This document shows positions 35,065 through 44,132 of a DNA stretch of 64,000 nucleotides, piece after piece. Below the pieces are notes generated by a model. The model worked only from the letters and a program-made list of their open reading frames with translations. It was not told the origin of the DNA and ran no database searches. This DNA is from Chroococcopsis sp964623815 (lineage in GTDB: Bacteria; Cyanobacteriota; Cyanobacteriia; Cyanobacteriales; Microcystaceae): NCBI GenBank assembly GCA_964623815.1, contig CAZUVR010000018.1, positions 12,308-76,307 of the forward strand. Direction: 5' to 3'. The position numbers were made by a program, and so were the translations under genes. Position 1 is the stretch's first letter. Each line of letters starts with the position of its first letter.

Positions 35065-35154
35065 TTAACGTTTCCATACTTGCCAGACGATGAAAACGGC
35101 AAAACCGAGATAAAGAGATACCGCTAACCAATCCAGGTAATTATTAGAAATCAT
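35065..35154 (-). CDS. 29-residue single-helix membrane protein (putative)
   Basis: Begins MISNNYLDWLAVSLYLGF, continues as one hydrophobic helix and ends WQVWKR, giving a polar outside end and a basic inside end. The size matches small subunits of photosystems, cytochrome b6f or NDH-1, but the sequence does not match PetN, PetL, PsaM, PsbX or Psb30 as I know them. No clear ribosome site precedes the ATG; a hairpin follows the stop by two bases. Real-gene status is uncertain. Confidence 0.42.
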   Translation of the reverse strand: MISNNYLDWLAVSLYLGFAVFIVWQVWKR

Positions 35155-35210
35155 AAAAAAATCAACGTAAAAGGCCCCATCACTGCTGATGATAATGGTA
35201 TGATCTAAGA

Positions 35211-35238
35211 CTCAGGGTAAACAGGCTAACAACCTGAG
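35211..35238. promoter_or_regulatory. Inverted repeat in the leader region of the next gene
   Basis: CTCAGG and CCTGAG pair across 16 bases. The rest of 35155-35348 is AT-rich with no gene; GATATAAAA near 35324 may be part of the promoter of the gene at 35349. Confidence 0.35.
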
Positions 35239-35348
35239 GAACACTGAGATTATATCGTCCAAATTCGAGGTCGGATATTGAAGCGAGTAACATTTTACCT
35301 TCAATCATCATGATCTAATAGTAGGATATAAAAAAAACCATACGACCA

Positions 35349-36848
35349 ATGCCCAGCGCCCGCGATCTAAAATTATTAAAAATAGTTAAGCAAGCTAACG
35401 AGAGCAAACCTGCCGCAGCAGGCGAAAATTCGGCTAAACCTACCTCAGCTCCGGCAGAGGGGAAATCTACGGAAACGGAGATAAAACCAGAAGTTAAAGC
35501 TCCAGAGGTAGAGAATAAACCTAGACCGGAATTCAAAGCTCCTGCTTCTCCTCCCGAAAACAGACCGAAAACTGAATTAAAGCCTCCCGTCGCTCTCAGA
35601 GATAAGCCGCTAAAAACTGAGGCTGTCTCTCCAGCCCCTTCTCAAGAACAGCGCAAAGGGGAAGATAAGCCGAGTGAACCCAGTTATTTCCAGGCCATAG
35701 GTACATTATTAGCCAGGGTAGAACGTCGGGACGGACAAACTTTCGTCTATCTCAATGATAAAGAGTACAGGGCTTATACCCCTCCGGCTAAGTACCGGGC
35801 TTTCTGCCAATTTATGGAAACTCACGACGGTAGCCCCCTCTACTTGCGAGTTTACCCGAAAACCTTCGTCGCTCCGAAAGTGCCCTTACAACTATCGGGA
35901 TGGATCATCATCGCCTGGTCAAAAGAACAACAACAGGATCAGGTAGCGAATCAATTTATCATCAGAGGGGTTTGGCAGTTCATACCCCAACATAGATCCC
36001 CCGTCATATCGGTTTATCGTAACCGCGACGCTTATGATCCCCTGAACAAATTTAAAGCCTTACATATACCGATCCTGATGCGTCGGGAAGATTGTCAACC
36101 TTTCCGGTTCAACCCGAAAGCGGAAGAACAAGCTAAACGCTATTTTATCGACGGTGTATTCCGCTTCGACCTCGCTAGAGAGTGTTTCTTATGGAAGGGA
36201 GATACTGCACCTCCGAGCGATCGATTACCCTACTATCGCAAACCCGTAAAAGCTGGCGAAACACCGCCTCCGCCCCCCCCAAAAGGTAAAAAACAATCTA
36301 AAGATAAACAAGAAGTCAAAGAAGTCATCATGGTAAACGGTAGAATACCCGAAATCAGCGTTAAATTTACGGAGCGGCCCGAAATTCCCGAAAGTGGTAA
36401 GAAAATAATCCTCCAGGTAACGGGAGAAAACGGTATCACCGTCAGGGCTGAACTCAATCGCAAGACTCTGGCCAAACAAATCGAGAAGATGGATGAATTG
36501 GAATCTTGGGTAGCGGCTCTATCGGGTAAAATCGTAGGTATCAATGACGGCGCTCTAGAGTTAGAAGCAGCCGGAGTCACCGTCTTTGAACGGAAACCGA
36601 GGGACGAAGAAGCCGAAGAAACTAGCGCCGAAGAGCAGGACATCGATAACAATACCGATGATACAGATACCTCAGAAGAATCAAAAACCGAGGTGATAAG
36701 CGCGGCTCCCGAACCGGCTCCCGAACCGGCTCCCGAACCAGCCCCCGAACCAGCTCCCGAACCAGCCCCCGAAGCTATTGCGGAAGTGGTAGAAGAAGCG
36801 CCACCCCCAGCTAAGAAATCAAGAGCCAAATCTACTAAAAAAGCCTAA
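35349..36848 (+). CDS. Conserved hypothetical protein with Pro/Ala/Glu-rich ends
   Basis: 499 residues. The first 110 and last 85 residues are disordered and rich in Pro, Ala, Glu and Lys, with an (AP)EP tandem (APEPAPEPAPEPAPEP) and a basic end (KKSRAKSTKKA). The central part is folded: AIGTLLARVERRDGQTFVYL, YRAFCQFMETHDGSPLYLRV, then a section with PKAEEQAKRYFIDGVFRFDL. This layout is met in cyanobacteria without known function; OB-like strands suggest nucleic-acid or protein binding but that is inference. No signal peptide. Strong terminator follows. Confidence 0.72.
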   Translation: MPSARDLKLLKIVKQANESKPAAAGENSAKPTSAPAEGKSTETEIKPEVKAPEVENKPRPEFKAPASPPENRPKTELKPPVALRDKPLKTEAVSPAPSQEQRKGEDKPSEPSYFQAIGTLLARVERRDGQTFVYLNDKEYRAYTPPAKYRAFCQFMETHDGSPLYLRVYPKTFVAPKVPLQLSGWIIIAWSKEQQQDQVANQFIIRGVWQFIPQHRSPVISVYRNRDAYDPLNKFKALHIPILMRREDCQPFRFNPKAEEQAKRYFIDGVFRFDLARECFLWKGDTAPPSDRLPYYRKPVKAGETPPPPPPKGKKQSKDKQEVKEVIMVNGRIPEISVKFTERPEIPESGKKIILQVTGENGITVRAELNRKTLAKQIEKMDELESWVAALSGKIVGINDGALELEAAGVTVFERKPRDEEAEETSAEEQDIDNNTDDTDTSEESKTEVISAAPEPAPEPAPEPAPEPAPEPAPEAIAEVVEEAPPPAKKSRAKSTKKA

Positions 36849-36857
36849 TATTTATCA

Positions 36858-36883
36858 GCCTATTGCCCCGGCAATAGGCTTTT
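36858..36883 (+). terminator. Rho-independent terminator (bidirectional)
   Basis: GCCTATTGCC and GGCAATAGGC form a perfect ten-base stem with a CC loop, followed by TTTT. It starts ten bases after the upstream stop and ends at the stop of the convergent gene, serving both. Confidence 0.85.
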
Positions 36884-38222
36884 AAATATTAGCGGCGATT
36901 CTGAAACCCGCGTGTTGATAAAAGTTAGGCCGGAACCAATTGCGATAATAGGCTAACGCCTGTATCCCGTGAGTTACCCAGGCTCCCCCTAACATCATCT
37001 TGTGTTCGCTATTAAAATAGGGGCCCGAATAATCCCGATAAAGATGATGGGGTTTAAATTCTTTAAAGGCGTTGAAGTCATCGCCTAACCACTCCCAGAC
37101 GTTACCTCTCAAGTCGTAAACTCCATAGACATTCTTAGCGTTACTCAACATTCCTACTGGAGAGGGGGAACAAAATTTTAAATTGAGATTGTAGTCTTTA
37201 CAGTCGTCTTGTGAAAGATGGTTTTTATTCTCACCGAAAGTAATAAAATTCCATTCCGCCTCACTCATCAAACGTACTTCATTACCTTGAGCGCGACAGT
37301 AAGCCATAGCCTCATAATGGTTTACTTCTACAGGCCAATCTAAGGGCAACGGCAATACATCGAACATCGCTCGATATTGATAATCACCCTTCTCATCCAC
37401 CAGCCAGAACCGGGGATATTTAACCCCATAAGCATTTTTCCACCGCCAAGATTCCTCATCCCAATAATCCCTGTTTTCATAACCGCCGTCATCAACGAAT
37501 TGTTTAAATTCTCCGTTGGTGATCATATATTGAGAGACGCGAAAAGCCTTTACTTTTAACTTACGATAGCCATACTCATTATCCCAACCGTAAACGGAAG
37601 AATCTTCTGGCTTACCGAATTCTACTTCCCCGGCACCGATTTCAATCATTCTATTTTCGTCTGCTCTGCCATAGGATGGGGCATATTGCCAATTTTCAGG
37701 GCGTTCTAGCTCGTTTACTGGTAGTTGGCGTAATAACATCGATGAGGTTTCAAAGTGAATTCGCTGATGCTCGATTCCCATGATTAAAGCCCAAAGCGGA
37801 TGATCCCAATGAATCGGGAAATCTAAGGGAGCCTGTTCGATCACCCCCATGACGACCTCACGAACTCGATCTCGATATTGCCAAACTCTGCTTACTTCGG
37901 GCCATCTAAGATCAATATTGCTCTGCTTTAGCTCATCGGGCGTTGCTGGATCTACACCCACACTCAAAAGTATCTCTAACTCAGGATCGATTCTATTTGT
38001 CAATAAATCTACCCCTATTAATTTATTAATATAAAATGCCGCGCAGTGACCTAAATAAAAAATTAATGGATTCCTTAATTTATCCGGATTGTGATAAAAT
38101 GCCCTCTCATTAATAATACTTTTCAGTAAAGCGTCTTCTAGTTGCCAAGCGTTGTCAAAGTAAAACATAAGAGATTCCCTGGAATAATACTTAATTCCGA
38201 TGGGTAATCTGGCTTTAATCAT
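36882..38222 (-). CDS. OvoA-like 5-histidylcysteine sulfoxide synthase, lacking the methyltransferase domain
   Basis: 446 residues. Non-heme iron sulfoxide synthase of the OvoA/EgtB group, which joins cysteine to histidine in ovothiol or ergothioneine synthesis. The N-terminal DinB-like domain has the iron histidines His59 (YLGHCAAFYINKL), His152 and His156 (GIEHQRIHFETSS); the C-terminal FGE-sulfatase domain has LMSEAEWNF, DLRGNVWEWLGDDF and GGAWVTHG. The wording LRNPLIFYLGHCA is OvoA-like rather than EgtB-like. Full OvoA proteins are about 700 residues with a C-terminal methyltransferase that is absent here. AGGA lies ten bases before the ATG. No ovoB or egtD is nearby. Confidence 0.8.
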   Translation of the reverse strand: MIKARLPIGIKYYSRESLMFYFDNAWQLEDALLKSIINERAFYHNPDKLRNPLIFYLGHCAAFYINKLIGVDLLTNRIDPELEILLSVGVDPATPDELKQSNIDLRWPEVSRVWQYRDRVREVVMGVIEQAPLDFPIHWDHPLWALIMGIEHQRIHFETSSMLLRQLPVNELERPENWQYAPSYGRADENRMIEIGAGEVEFGKPEDSSVYGWDNEYGYRKLKVKAFRVSQYMITNGEFKQFVDDGGYENRDYWDEESWRWKNAYGVKYPRFWLVDEKGDYQYRAMFDVLPLPLDWPVEVNHYEAMAYCRAQGNEVRLMSEAEWNFITFGENKNHLSQDDCKDYNLNLKFCSPSPVGMLSNAKNVYGVYDLRGNVWEWLGDDFNAFKEFKPHHLYRDYSGPYFNSEHKMMLGGAWVTHGIQALAYYRNWFRPNFYQHAGFRIAANI

Positions 38223-38244
38223 GGATTTTAATTCCTAAGCGTGT

Positions 38245-38706
38245 TCACTTCTTATTAGCATAGCGAATCATGAAATAACCTGCAGATAAAGCTAAACAGG
38301 CTATCGCTAAAGCAATAAGTCCTTCTTTTTCAAACTTGTTAGAATCAAAAATAATAATTTTTCTCGCTACTGCTATCAAAGCGGTGACTACTACTAATTC
38401 CACTTGTACTATATGTTTTCTTAAATACGCTGTCACATTTTCTAATAGTTCTAAAGCGATTAATATATTTAGAAATAAACCGAATATTTCAATCAGTGTT
38501 TTTGTAAAAAGTCCTTGAGGTTCAAAAATTAATAGATCTTGGACGAGAGTAATAATTAAATCGGCTAAGGAAACTAATATGACAATTATTAAAGCAATAG
38601 AGAGAATTTTAGAAACGAAGTTTTCAACTTTATGAATTGATTTCATAAATTGTTCGTCTCGAAATTGCTCCATGATTATTAAAAATACTTTCTTAAATTT
38701 TTCCAT
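38245..38706 (-). CDS. PsiE-family (phosphate-starvation-inducible) membrane protein
   Basis: 153 residues with four hydrophobic helices; the helix pair ILIALELLENVTAYLRKHIV and VELVVVTALIAVARKIIIF is the PsiE signature. Function unknown even in E. coli, where psiE responds to phosphate starvation. It begins about 100 bases downstream of nrtD, beyond a possible terminator, and may be read on with ovoA-like gene 22 bases further. Confidence 0.88.
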   Translation of the reverse strand: MEKFKKVFLIIMEQFRDEQFMKSIHKVENFVSKILSIALIIVILVSLADLIITLVQDLLIFEPQGLFTKTLIEIFGLFLNILIALELLENVTAYLRKHIVQVELVVVTALIAVARKIIIFDSNKFEKEGLIALAIACLALSAGYFMIRYANKK

Positions 38707-38732
38707 ATTAAACTAATTTCCCAAGATGATAT

Positions 38733-38755
38733 AGGGCAGGGTATGAGCCTGCTCT
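38733..38755 (-). terminator. Possible terminator after nrtD
   Basis: AGAGCAGG and CCTGCCCT on the minus strand pair with one mismatch around a seven-base loop, about 50 bases after the nrtD stop. No T-tract. Confidence 0.38.
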
Positions 38756-38803
38756 AAATAGGGAATATGATGGTTTGAGTCCGATCGTACCGGAAAATAA
38801 GAT

Positions 38804-39655
38804 TTAATCTACGTCGTGAGCAAAACGATTGTATAGGAAGTCTAAAGCGTAGTTACGGAGGTTGTAGTATTCTGGATCTTCCATGATGCGCTCACGATCG
38901 CGGGGACGTGGGAAAGGAATGTTAAGAATTTCCCCTACTTTAGCCGCCGGGCCGTTGGTCATCATCACCAATCGATCAGCGAGGAACAGCGCTTCATCGA
39001 TGTCGTGGGTAATCATCAATACGGTACAACGCTTATCAGTCCAGATTTTCAGCAACTCTTCCTGTAGTTCCTCCTTGGTGATAGCGTCGAGAGCGCCGAA
39101 AGGTTCATCGAGGATCAATACCTCGGGACGGATGGAGAGGGCGCGGGCGATCGATACCCTCTGTTTCATACCTCCGGAAATCTGCGTCGGCTTTTTCTCC
39201 ATCGCTTCCGTTAAACCCACCATCGCTAGGTGTTCCCGAACAATCGCTCTTTTTTGTGCCTCGGGTGCGGTAGGGTTAACCGCGTCAACGGCGAGGTAAA
39301 CGTTTTCAAACACAGTCAACCAGGGTAAGAGGGCATAGTTCTGGAATACGACCATTCGATCGGGCCCTGGTTTAGTGATTTGTTTGCCGTTAACAGTAAC
39401 AAGGCCGTCAGTGGGGGTGGCGAAACCAGAAACCATATTTAAGAGGGTGGACTTACCGCAACCGGAGTGACCAATAACGCAGATGAATTCACCTTCTTTG
39501 ACTCTGAGGTTCACATCTTGGAGGACAGTATAGGGGCCTCTGGAGGTGTTATAAACTTTTGAGACGTTCTCGATCGAGACAAAAGCTTCTTTACTAGAGT
39601 ATTTTTCTTCTTTAAACTGTACGGATGTTTGCTGTTCGGTTTTGGTGGTATACAT
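38804..39655 (-). CDS. nrtD: Nitrate/nitrite ABC transporter ATP-binding protein NrtD
   Basis: 283 residues. ATPase of the nitrate transporter: Walker A GHSGCGKSTLL, signature ISGGMKQRV, Walker B VLILDEPFGALD, switch histidine in MITHDIDEA. It energises NrtB together with the ATPase part of NrtC. AAGGA lies seven bases before ATG. A GC-rich stem separates it from nrtC. Confidence 0.95.
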   Translation of the reverse strand: MYTTKTEQQTSVQFKEEKYSSKEAFVSIENVSKVYNTSRGPYTVLQDVNLRVKEGEFICVIGHSGCGKSTLLNMVSGFATPTDGLVTVNGKQITKPGPDRMVVFQNYALLPWLTVFENVYLAVDAVNPTAPEAQKRAIVREHLAMVGLTEAMEKKPTQISGGMKQRVSIARALSIRPEVLILDEPFGALDAITKEELQEELLKIWTDKRCTVLMITHDIDEALFLADRLVMMTNGPAAKVGEILNIPFPRPRDRERIMEDPEYYNLRNYALDFLYNRFAHDVD

Positions 39656-39700
39656 CGCTATTCCTTATTGAGTTTGTTATTGGCAGAAAATTCTATCACA

Positions 39701-39719
39701 GGGGGCCACCGGGGGCCCC
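39701..39719 (-). other. GC-rich stem between nrtC and nrtD
   Basis: GGGGGCC and GGCCCC flank a short spacer in an otherwise AT-rich 70-base gap, giving a stable stem in the mRNA. It may guide processing or protect one part of the operon transcript; it lacks a T-tract for termination. Confidence 0.45.
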
Positions 39720-39725
39720 ATACTT

Positions 39726-41735
39726 TTAGGCTACTTGACCGACTACCGGACGACTATCGATATGGACTTCCGCCATCGTCACGTTAGATTTGATCGTCAA
39801 GTCATTAAGATAACCGATCGGATCTTCAGAGTCGAATTCTTTCCCATCAAACAGACGGATGGGAGTACGACGATATTTAATATCTCCCAGGCCTAATTCA
39901 CGAGCTGCGGTACTAAAAACACCCACTCTGCAGACGCGCTCTAGAATTTCCACCCAGTTGCGGGGGAAGGGTATATGTCCCCAACGGGCCATCTGGGTCA
40001 TCATCCAGAGATGCTCTGTACGGCTAGGACGGTTTACCCCATCTCCATAGAATAAATGATGCGCGTATTCTCGCATAGGTTCGTCAAGACTGCAACTTTG
40101 AGAGTTAGGGTCTCCCAATTGAATGTATTCTACATTCGTGCTGAGATACTTCCTGTTGGCTAGCATCTGGCGAATTTCTTCGGCGTTGTTCTCATCGGCG
40201 CAGTAACGGCAGGCTTCGAGGAGGGCTTTAACTAAAGCTACGTGAGTATTCGGATAGGTATTAGCCCAATCTTCTCTGACTCCCAATACTTTACCAGGGT
40301 GCCCCTGCCAAATTTCTAAGTCGGTGGCGACGGTGTAACCGACTCCTTCCATAGCCGCCCTCAAGTTCCAAGGTTCACCTACACAATAACCGTCTATACT
40401 ACCGTTTTTTAAATCAGCTACCATCTGCGCCGGAGGAATGGTTTCTAGATGCACATCCTTATCTGGGTCGATTCCCGAGGCCGCTAACCAGTAGCGGAGG
40501 AGAATACTGTGCATCGAAGAAGGATGGACTATCCCGAAGATATGGCGGGAGTCGGCAGATTCTAACAGCATTCTCTTTAAAGAAGTACCATTAACGATGC
40601 CCTGCTCGTAGAATTTTTTAGACAGCGTTACGCCATTACCGTTACGAGTCATGGTTAAGGCGCTAACCATCGGGAGGGGTTGCTCTTGATGACCGCCTAC
40701 GGTTAACCAGGTGGGCATTCCTGAAGGCATTTGAGCCCCATCCAAGTAACCGCCGATGATACCGTCCACGATACCGCGCCAACTGGTTTCCCGAACTAAA
40801 CTCACTTCATCGAGGCCGTGTTTGGCGAAGAAACCTTTCTCTTGAGCCACTACTAGGGGAGCGCTGGCGGTTAAGGGTACAAAGCCGATTTCTAAGTTGA
40901 CTTTCTCTAAACCGTGACGGGCGACTGCCGTGGTTTTCTTGGCACGTAGTTTCTTGATGCGTTTTTGTTGGTTGAGGAAGTAGATGATCTCGCTGCGGAG
41001 GCTGTAGTAGCTGGGGTGGCTGACCACTTCCATCCGCTTACGGGGACGGGGAATGTCTACCTCTAGGATACCGCCGATTTTGGAAGCGGGGCCGTTGGTG
41101 AGCATAACGATACGATCGGACAATAACACCGCCTCATCCACATCGTGCGTTACCATTACCGAGGTCATGCCGTATTCTTCACAGAGTTTCATCAACTGTT
41201 CCTGTAAGTTACCTCTGGTGAGCGCGTCTAAGGCTCCGAAGGGTTCATCTAAGAGTAATACTTTAGGACGGATGGAAAGGGCGCGGGCGATCGCTACCCG
41301 TTGTTTCATACCCCCCGATAGCTCTTTGGGTCTTTTATCTACCGCGTGGCGCAGATTAACCAGATCGATATATTTTTCTACTTCTTGGGCGCGCTCTTTT
41401 TCAGATAGCCCGGTCAATACTTCGTTGACGGCGAGGGCGATATTTTCTTTTACCGTTAACCAGGGTAAGAGAGAGTAGTTCTGGAATACCACCATGCGAT
41501 CGGGCCCGGGCTTTTTAACCTGTTGCCCTTCTAAGGTAACTACACCATCGGTGGGAAGGTCTAAACCAGCGATCATATTGAGGAGGGTTGATTTACCACA
41601 ACCGGAGTGACCGATTAGGGATATAAATTCGCCTTTTTTAATTTCTAAATCGATTCCTTTCAGGGCTATGTATTCACCACCATTACTTAAAGTAAATACC
41701 TTATCGATGTTTTCAACTGCTACTAATAAGCTCAT
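39726..41735 (-). CDS. nrtC: Nitrate ABC transporter ATP-binding/regulatory protein NrtC
   Basis: 669 residues with the two-part layout unique to NrtC: an N-terminal ATPase (GHSGCGKSTLL, LSGGMKQRV, LLLDEPFGALD) and, after residue 270 or so, a NrtA-like solute-binding domain (GFVPLTASAPLVVAQEKGFF, GYCVGEPWNLRAAMEGVG). The C-terminal domain is known to mediate ammonium inhibition of nitrate uptake. Lies 73 bases after nrtB. Confidence 0.96.
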   Translation of the reverse strand: MSLLVAVENIDKVFTLSNGGEYIALKGIDLEIKKGEFISLIGHSGCGKSTLLNMIAGLDLPTDGVVTLEGQQVKKPGPDRMVVFQNYSLLPWLTVKENIALAVNEVLTGLSEKERAQEVEKYIDLVNLRHAVDKRPKELSGGMKQRVAIARALSIRPKVLLLDEPFGALDALTRGNLQEQLMKLCEEYGMTSVMVTHDVDEAVLLSDRIVMLTNGPASKIGGILEVDIPRPRKRMEVVSHPSYYSLRSEIIYFLNQQKRIKKLRAKKTTAVARHGLEKVNLEIGFVPLTASAPLVVAQEKGFFAKHGLDEVSLVRETSWRGIVDGIIGGYLDGAQMPSGMPTWLTVGGHQEQPLPMVSALTMTRNGNGVTLSKKFYEQGIVNGTSLKRMLLESADSRHIFGIVHPSSMHSILLRYWLAASGIDPDKDVHLETIPPAQMVADLKNGSIDGYCVGEPWNLRAAMEGVGYTVATDLEIWQGHPGKVLGVREDWANTYPNTHVALVKALLEACRYCADENNAEEIRQMLANRKYLSTNVEYIQLGDPNSQSCSLDEPMREYAHHLFYGDGVNRPSRTEHLWMMTQMARWGHIPFPRNWVEILERVCRVGVFSTAARELGLGDIKYRRTPIRLFDGKEFDSEDPIGYLNDLTIKSNVTMAEVHIDSRPVVGQVA

Positions 41736-41808
41736 TATCTTCTGTCCTCTATAGTTGTTTTTTTATACGGGAGGCAAAAGTCTTACTGGTTACTTTTGCC
41801 TCGGCTGA

Positions 41809-42639
41809 TTATTCACCCGGGGCGATTAAAGTTTGAATCCAAGCTACGAGTCTATCGAGAATCAAACCCACCGCACCGATATACATGAGGGCGAGGATGA
41901 TGTCGCTGATGTAGTTATTCTGGTAAGAGTCCCAGATGAAGAAACCTATACCGACGATACCTGACATAACGATTTCCGCCGCGATAATCGCTAACCACGC
42001 TAAACCGATGGCGATTCTTAAACCTGTAAAGATGTAGGGTAAGGCGGAGGGGATTAATATTTTGAAGAAAAACTTCTGATTCGATAACTGTAATACCTGT
42101 TTAACGTTGAGATAGTCTTGAGGAATCTGCTGTACTCCTACGGTTGTGTTAATAAGAATCGGCCAGACTGCGGTAATGAAGATTACGAATAAAGCGGCGG
42201 GGGCGTTCTGTTGTAGTGCGGCTAGTGATAAGGGCACCCAAGCGAGGGGAGGAACGGTTCTTAAGAATTGGAATAAGGGATCTAAAGCTTTATTTAAAAA
42301 GGGATTCAAGCCGATTAAAATCCCCGTGCCTATCCCTACTAAGGCTGCCAACGAATAACCGAGCATTACTCTCTGTAAGCTAGCGAATGTTTGCCAGAAT
42401 AAGCCTTTATCGGTGCCTCCGCGATCGAAAAAGGGATACAGCAGGTAGGTGCGTGTCCGTTCGTTTGTAATCAGGTCAGATGGCGGGGGTAATTTAATCA
42501 AACCGATGACCGAAACTAATTGCCATATAGCTAAAAACCCTAATACACCTAAGATTGGCGGAATAATATCTTTTGAATGTTTCTTCCAGAATTTGGCTAT
42601 ATCGAAGCCACCGTTATTAACTTTTACACTTGTTGCCAT
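41809..42639 (-). CDS. nrtB: Nitrate ABC transporter permease NrtB
   Basis: 276 residues with about six membrane helices and the EAA-loop type segment GLRIAIGLAWLAIIAAEIVM. Forms the transmembrane channel. Other family segments: LRTVPPLAWVPLSLAAL and GIGFFIWDSYQNNY. Placed between nrtA and nrtC as usual. Confidence 0.96.
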   Translation of the reverse strand: MATSVKVNNGGFDIAKFWKKHSKDIIPPILGVLGFLAIWQLVSVIGLIKLPPPSDLITNERTRTYLLYPFFDRGGTDKGLFWQTFASLQRVMLGYSLAALVGIGTGILIGLNPFLNKALDPLFQFLRTVPPLAWVPLSLAALQQNAPAALFVIFITAVWPILINTTVGVQQIPQDYLNVKQVLQLSNQKFFFKILIPSALPYIFTGLRIAIGLAWLAIIAAEIVMSGIVGIGFFIWDSYQNNYISDIILALMYIGAVGLILDRLVAWIQTLIAPGE

Positions 42640-42770
42640 TTTGCCGTTTTCCTTCTTTAACAGATTTTAGTGAATGATTATTTCACTTTCGATTGATTAT
42701 TGTCAATAGAATAACCGAAGTTGTGGGAAAAGTCTAGAAGAAAATCTAATTTTCTAGACTTTGATACCGC

Positions 42771-44132
42771 TTATATTTTCTTGATAGCGAGACTATCTAA
42801 GTAAGCCTGGGGATTCTCGGGATCGAATACTTTTCCGTCGAAGAAGGTTTCTTTCCCTCTAGAGGTACTCGCGGGAATATCGGCAGCGGTTACTCCCAAT
42901 TCTTTCGCCGCCTCTTTCCAAATATCTTCGCGGTTAACCTTATCGATCGTGGTTTTAGCGTTGGCTAAAGTTTCCTTGGGTAAGAAGCCCCAGCGCACGC
43001 TCTCGGTTAAAAACCATAGATCGTGGCTCTTATATGGATAGGATACGCTCCCAGCACTGTCTTTCCAATACTTGACGGTTTTATTAGCATCTTTGATTTC
43101 TGGTTTGTTATCCCCCATCTTGTAGTCACCTTTGAAGGGGCCCGCGAGGATCTCCGGCTTCAGGTTGAAGTAGGCGGGTTTAGCGAGGATTTTCGCCATT
43201 TCTTCGCGGTTTTCCGGCTTATCTGCCCACTGTTGAGCTTCCATGATCGCCTTTAACAGAGCTTTGGTAGCTTTGGGGTTTTTATCTACCCAATCGGCGC
43301 GAATCGCTAGGTATTCTTCGGGGTGGTTCGGCCAGATGTCGGCGGTTAAAGCCGCTAGGAAACCGATGTCATCGGCGACGATACGGTAAGGCCAGGGATC
43401 TCCAGTACTGAAACCGTCCATCGAGCCGGTTTTCATGTTGGCCACGGTTTGCGCCGCCGGTACGGTTAGGAGGTTGACATCCTTATCTGGATCAATACCA
43501 GATGCCGCTAACCAGTAGCGAACCCATAAATCCTGGTTGGCTTTGGGAAATGTATAAGCGATCTTGAAAGGTGTGCCTGTTTGTTTTAAACCTGTGATGT
43601 AATCTTTGGCTCCTTTGAGATCTAAACCGATGTTTTTGCCTTCGTGTTTACTGGCGATCGCTATCCCGTTCCCTTGGGTGTTCAACTGTGCCAACACGTA
43701 CATCGGTATCTTATTATTGTTCTTAGTGATTAAACCTTCACTGATCAGGTAGGGCATGGGCATCTGCCACTGTCCACCGTCGATACCTCCACCAGCAGAA
43801 CCGATTTCTACGTTATCTCTCGCCGCACCCCAGTTAGCCTGTTTCGATACTTCTACATCGGTCATCCCGTGTTTGGCGAAAAATCCTTTTTCTTTGGCGA
43901 TGATTAAAGGAGCGGATTCTACAATGGGGATAAAGCCGAGTTTAATCGAGGTAGTTTCCACCGAACCCGCCGCCGCCGTTGGTGTTTGGGTAGTAGCAGG
44001 CTCGCTTCCTGTAGAGGTGGCAGTTCCTCCGCCCGGCTCCGGAGGATTACCGACGCAGCCTTTTAAGACTACTGCTCCCGCAGCTGATAATGTAGCCGTC
44101 GTTAAAAATTTTCTTCTCGAAAAATTAGACAT
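42771..44132 (-). CDS. nrtA: Nitrate-binding lipoprotein NrtA
   Basis: 453 residues. Substrate-binding protein anchored outside the plasma membrane: the N-terminus has a twin-arginine motif (SRRKFLTTA) and lipobox (VLKGC), then a Ser/Thr/Pro linker. The binding domain has LGFIPIVESAPLIIAKEKGFF, GGIDGGQWQMPMP and MDGFSTGDPWPYRIVADDIG. GAGGAG lies five bases before the ATG. It heads nrtABCD; nirA, often upstream, is absent from the 635-base leader region. Confidence 0.97.
   Translation of the reverse strand: MSNFSRRKFLTTATLSAAGAVVLKGCVGNPPEPGGGTATSTGSEPATTQTPTAAAGSVETTSIKLGFIPIVESAPLIIAKEKGFFAKHGMTDVEVSKQANWGAARDNVEIGSAGGGIDGGQWQMPMPYLISEGLITKNNNKIPMYVLAQLNTQGNGIAIASKHEGKNIGLDLKGAKDYITGLKQTGTPFKIAYTFPKANQDLWVRYWLAASGIDPDKDVNLLTVPAAQTVANMKTGSMDGFSTGDPWPYRIVADDIGFLAALTADIWPNHPEEYLAIRADWVDKNPKATKALLKAIMEAQQWADKPENREEMAKILAKPAYFNLKPEILAGPFKGDYKMGDNKPEIKDANKTVKYWKDSAGSVSYPYKSHDLWFLTESVRWGFLPKETLANAKTTIDKVNREDIWKEAAKELGVTAADIPASTSRGKETFFDGKVFDPENPQAYLDSLAIKKI

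Noticed and set aside
36233..36829. Minus-strand frame of 198 codons opposite the 499-residue gene
   Set aside because: Ser/Ala/Gly-rich mirror of the Pro/Glu/Ala-rich coding region; no start context or homology.
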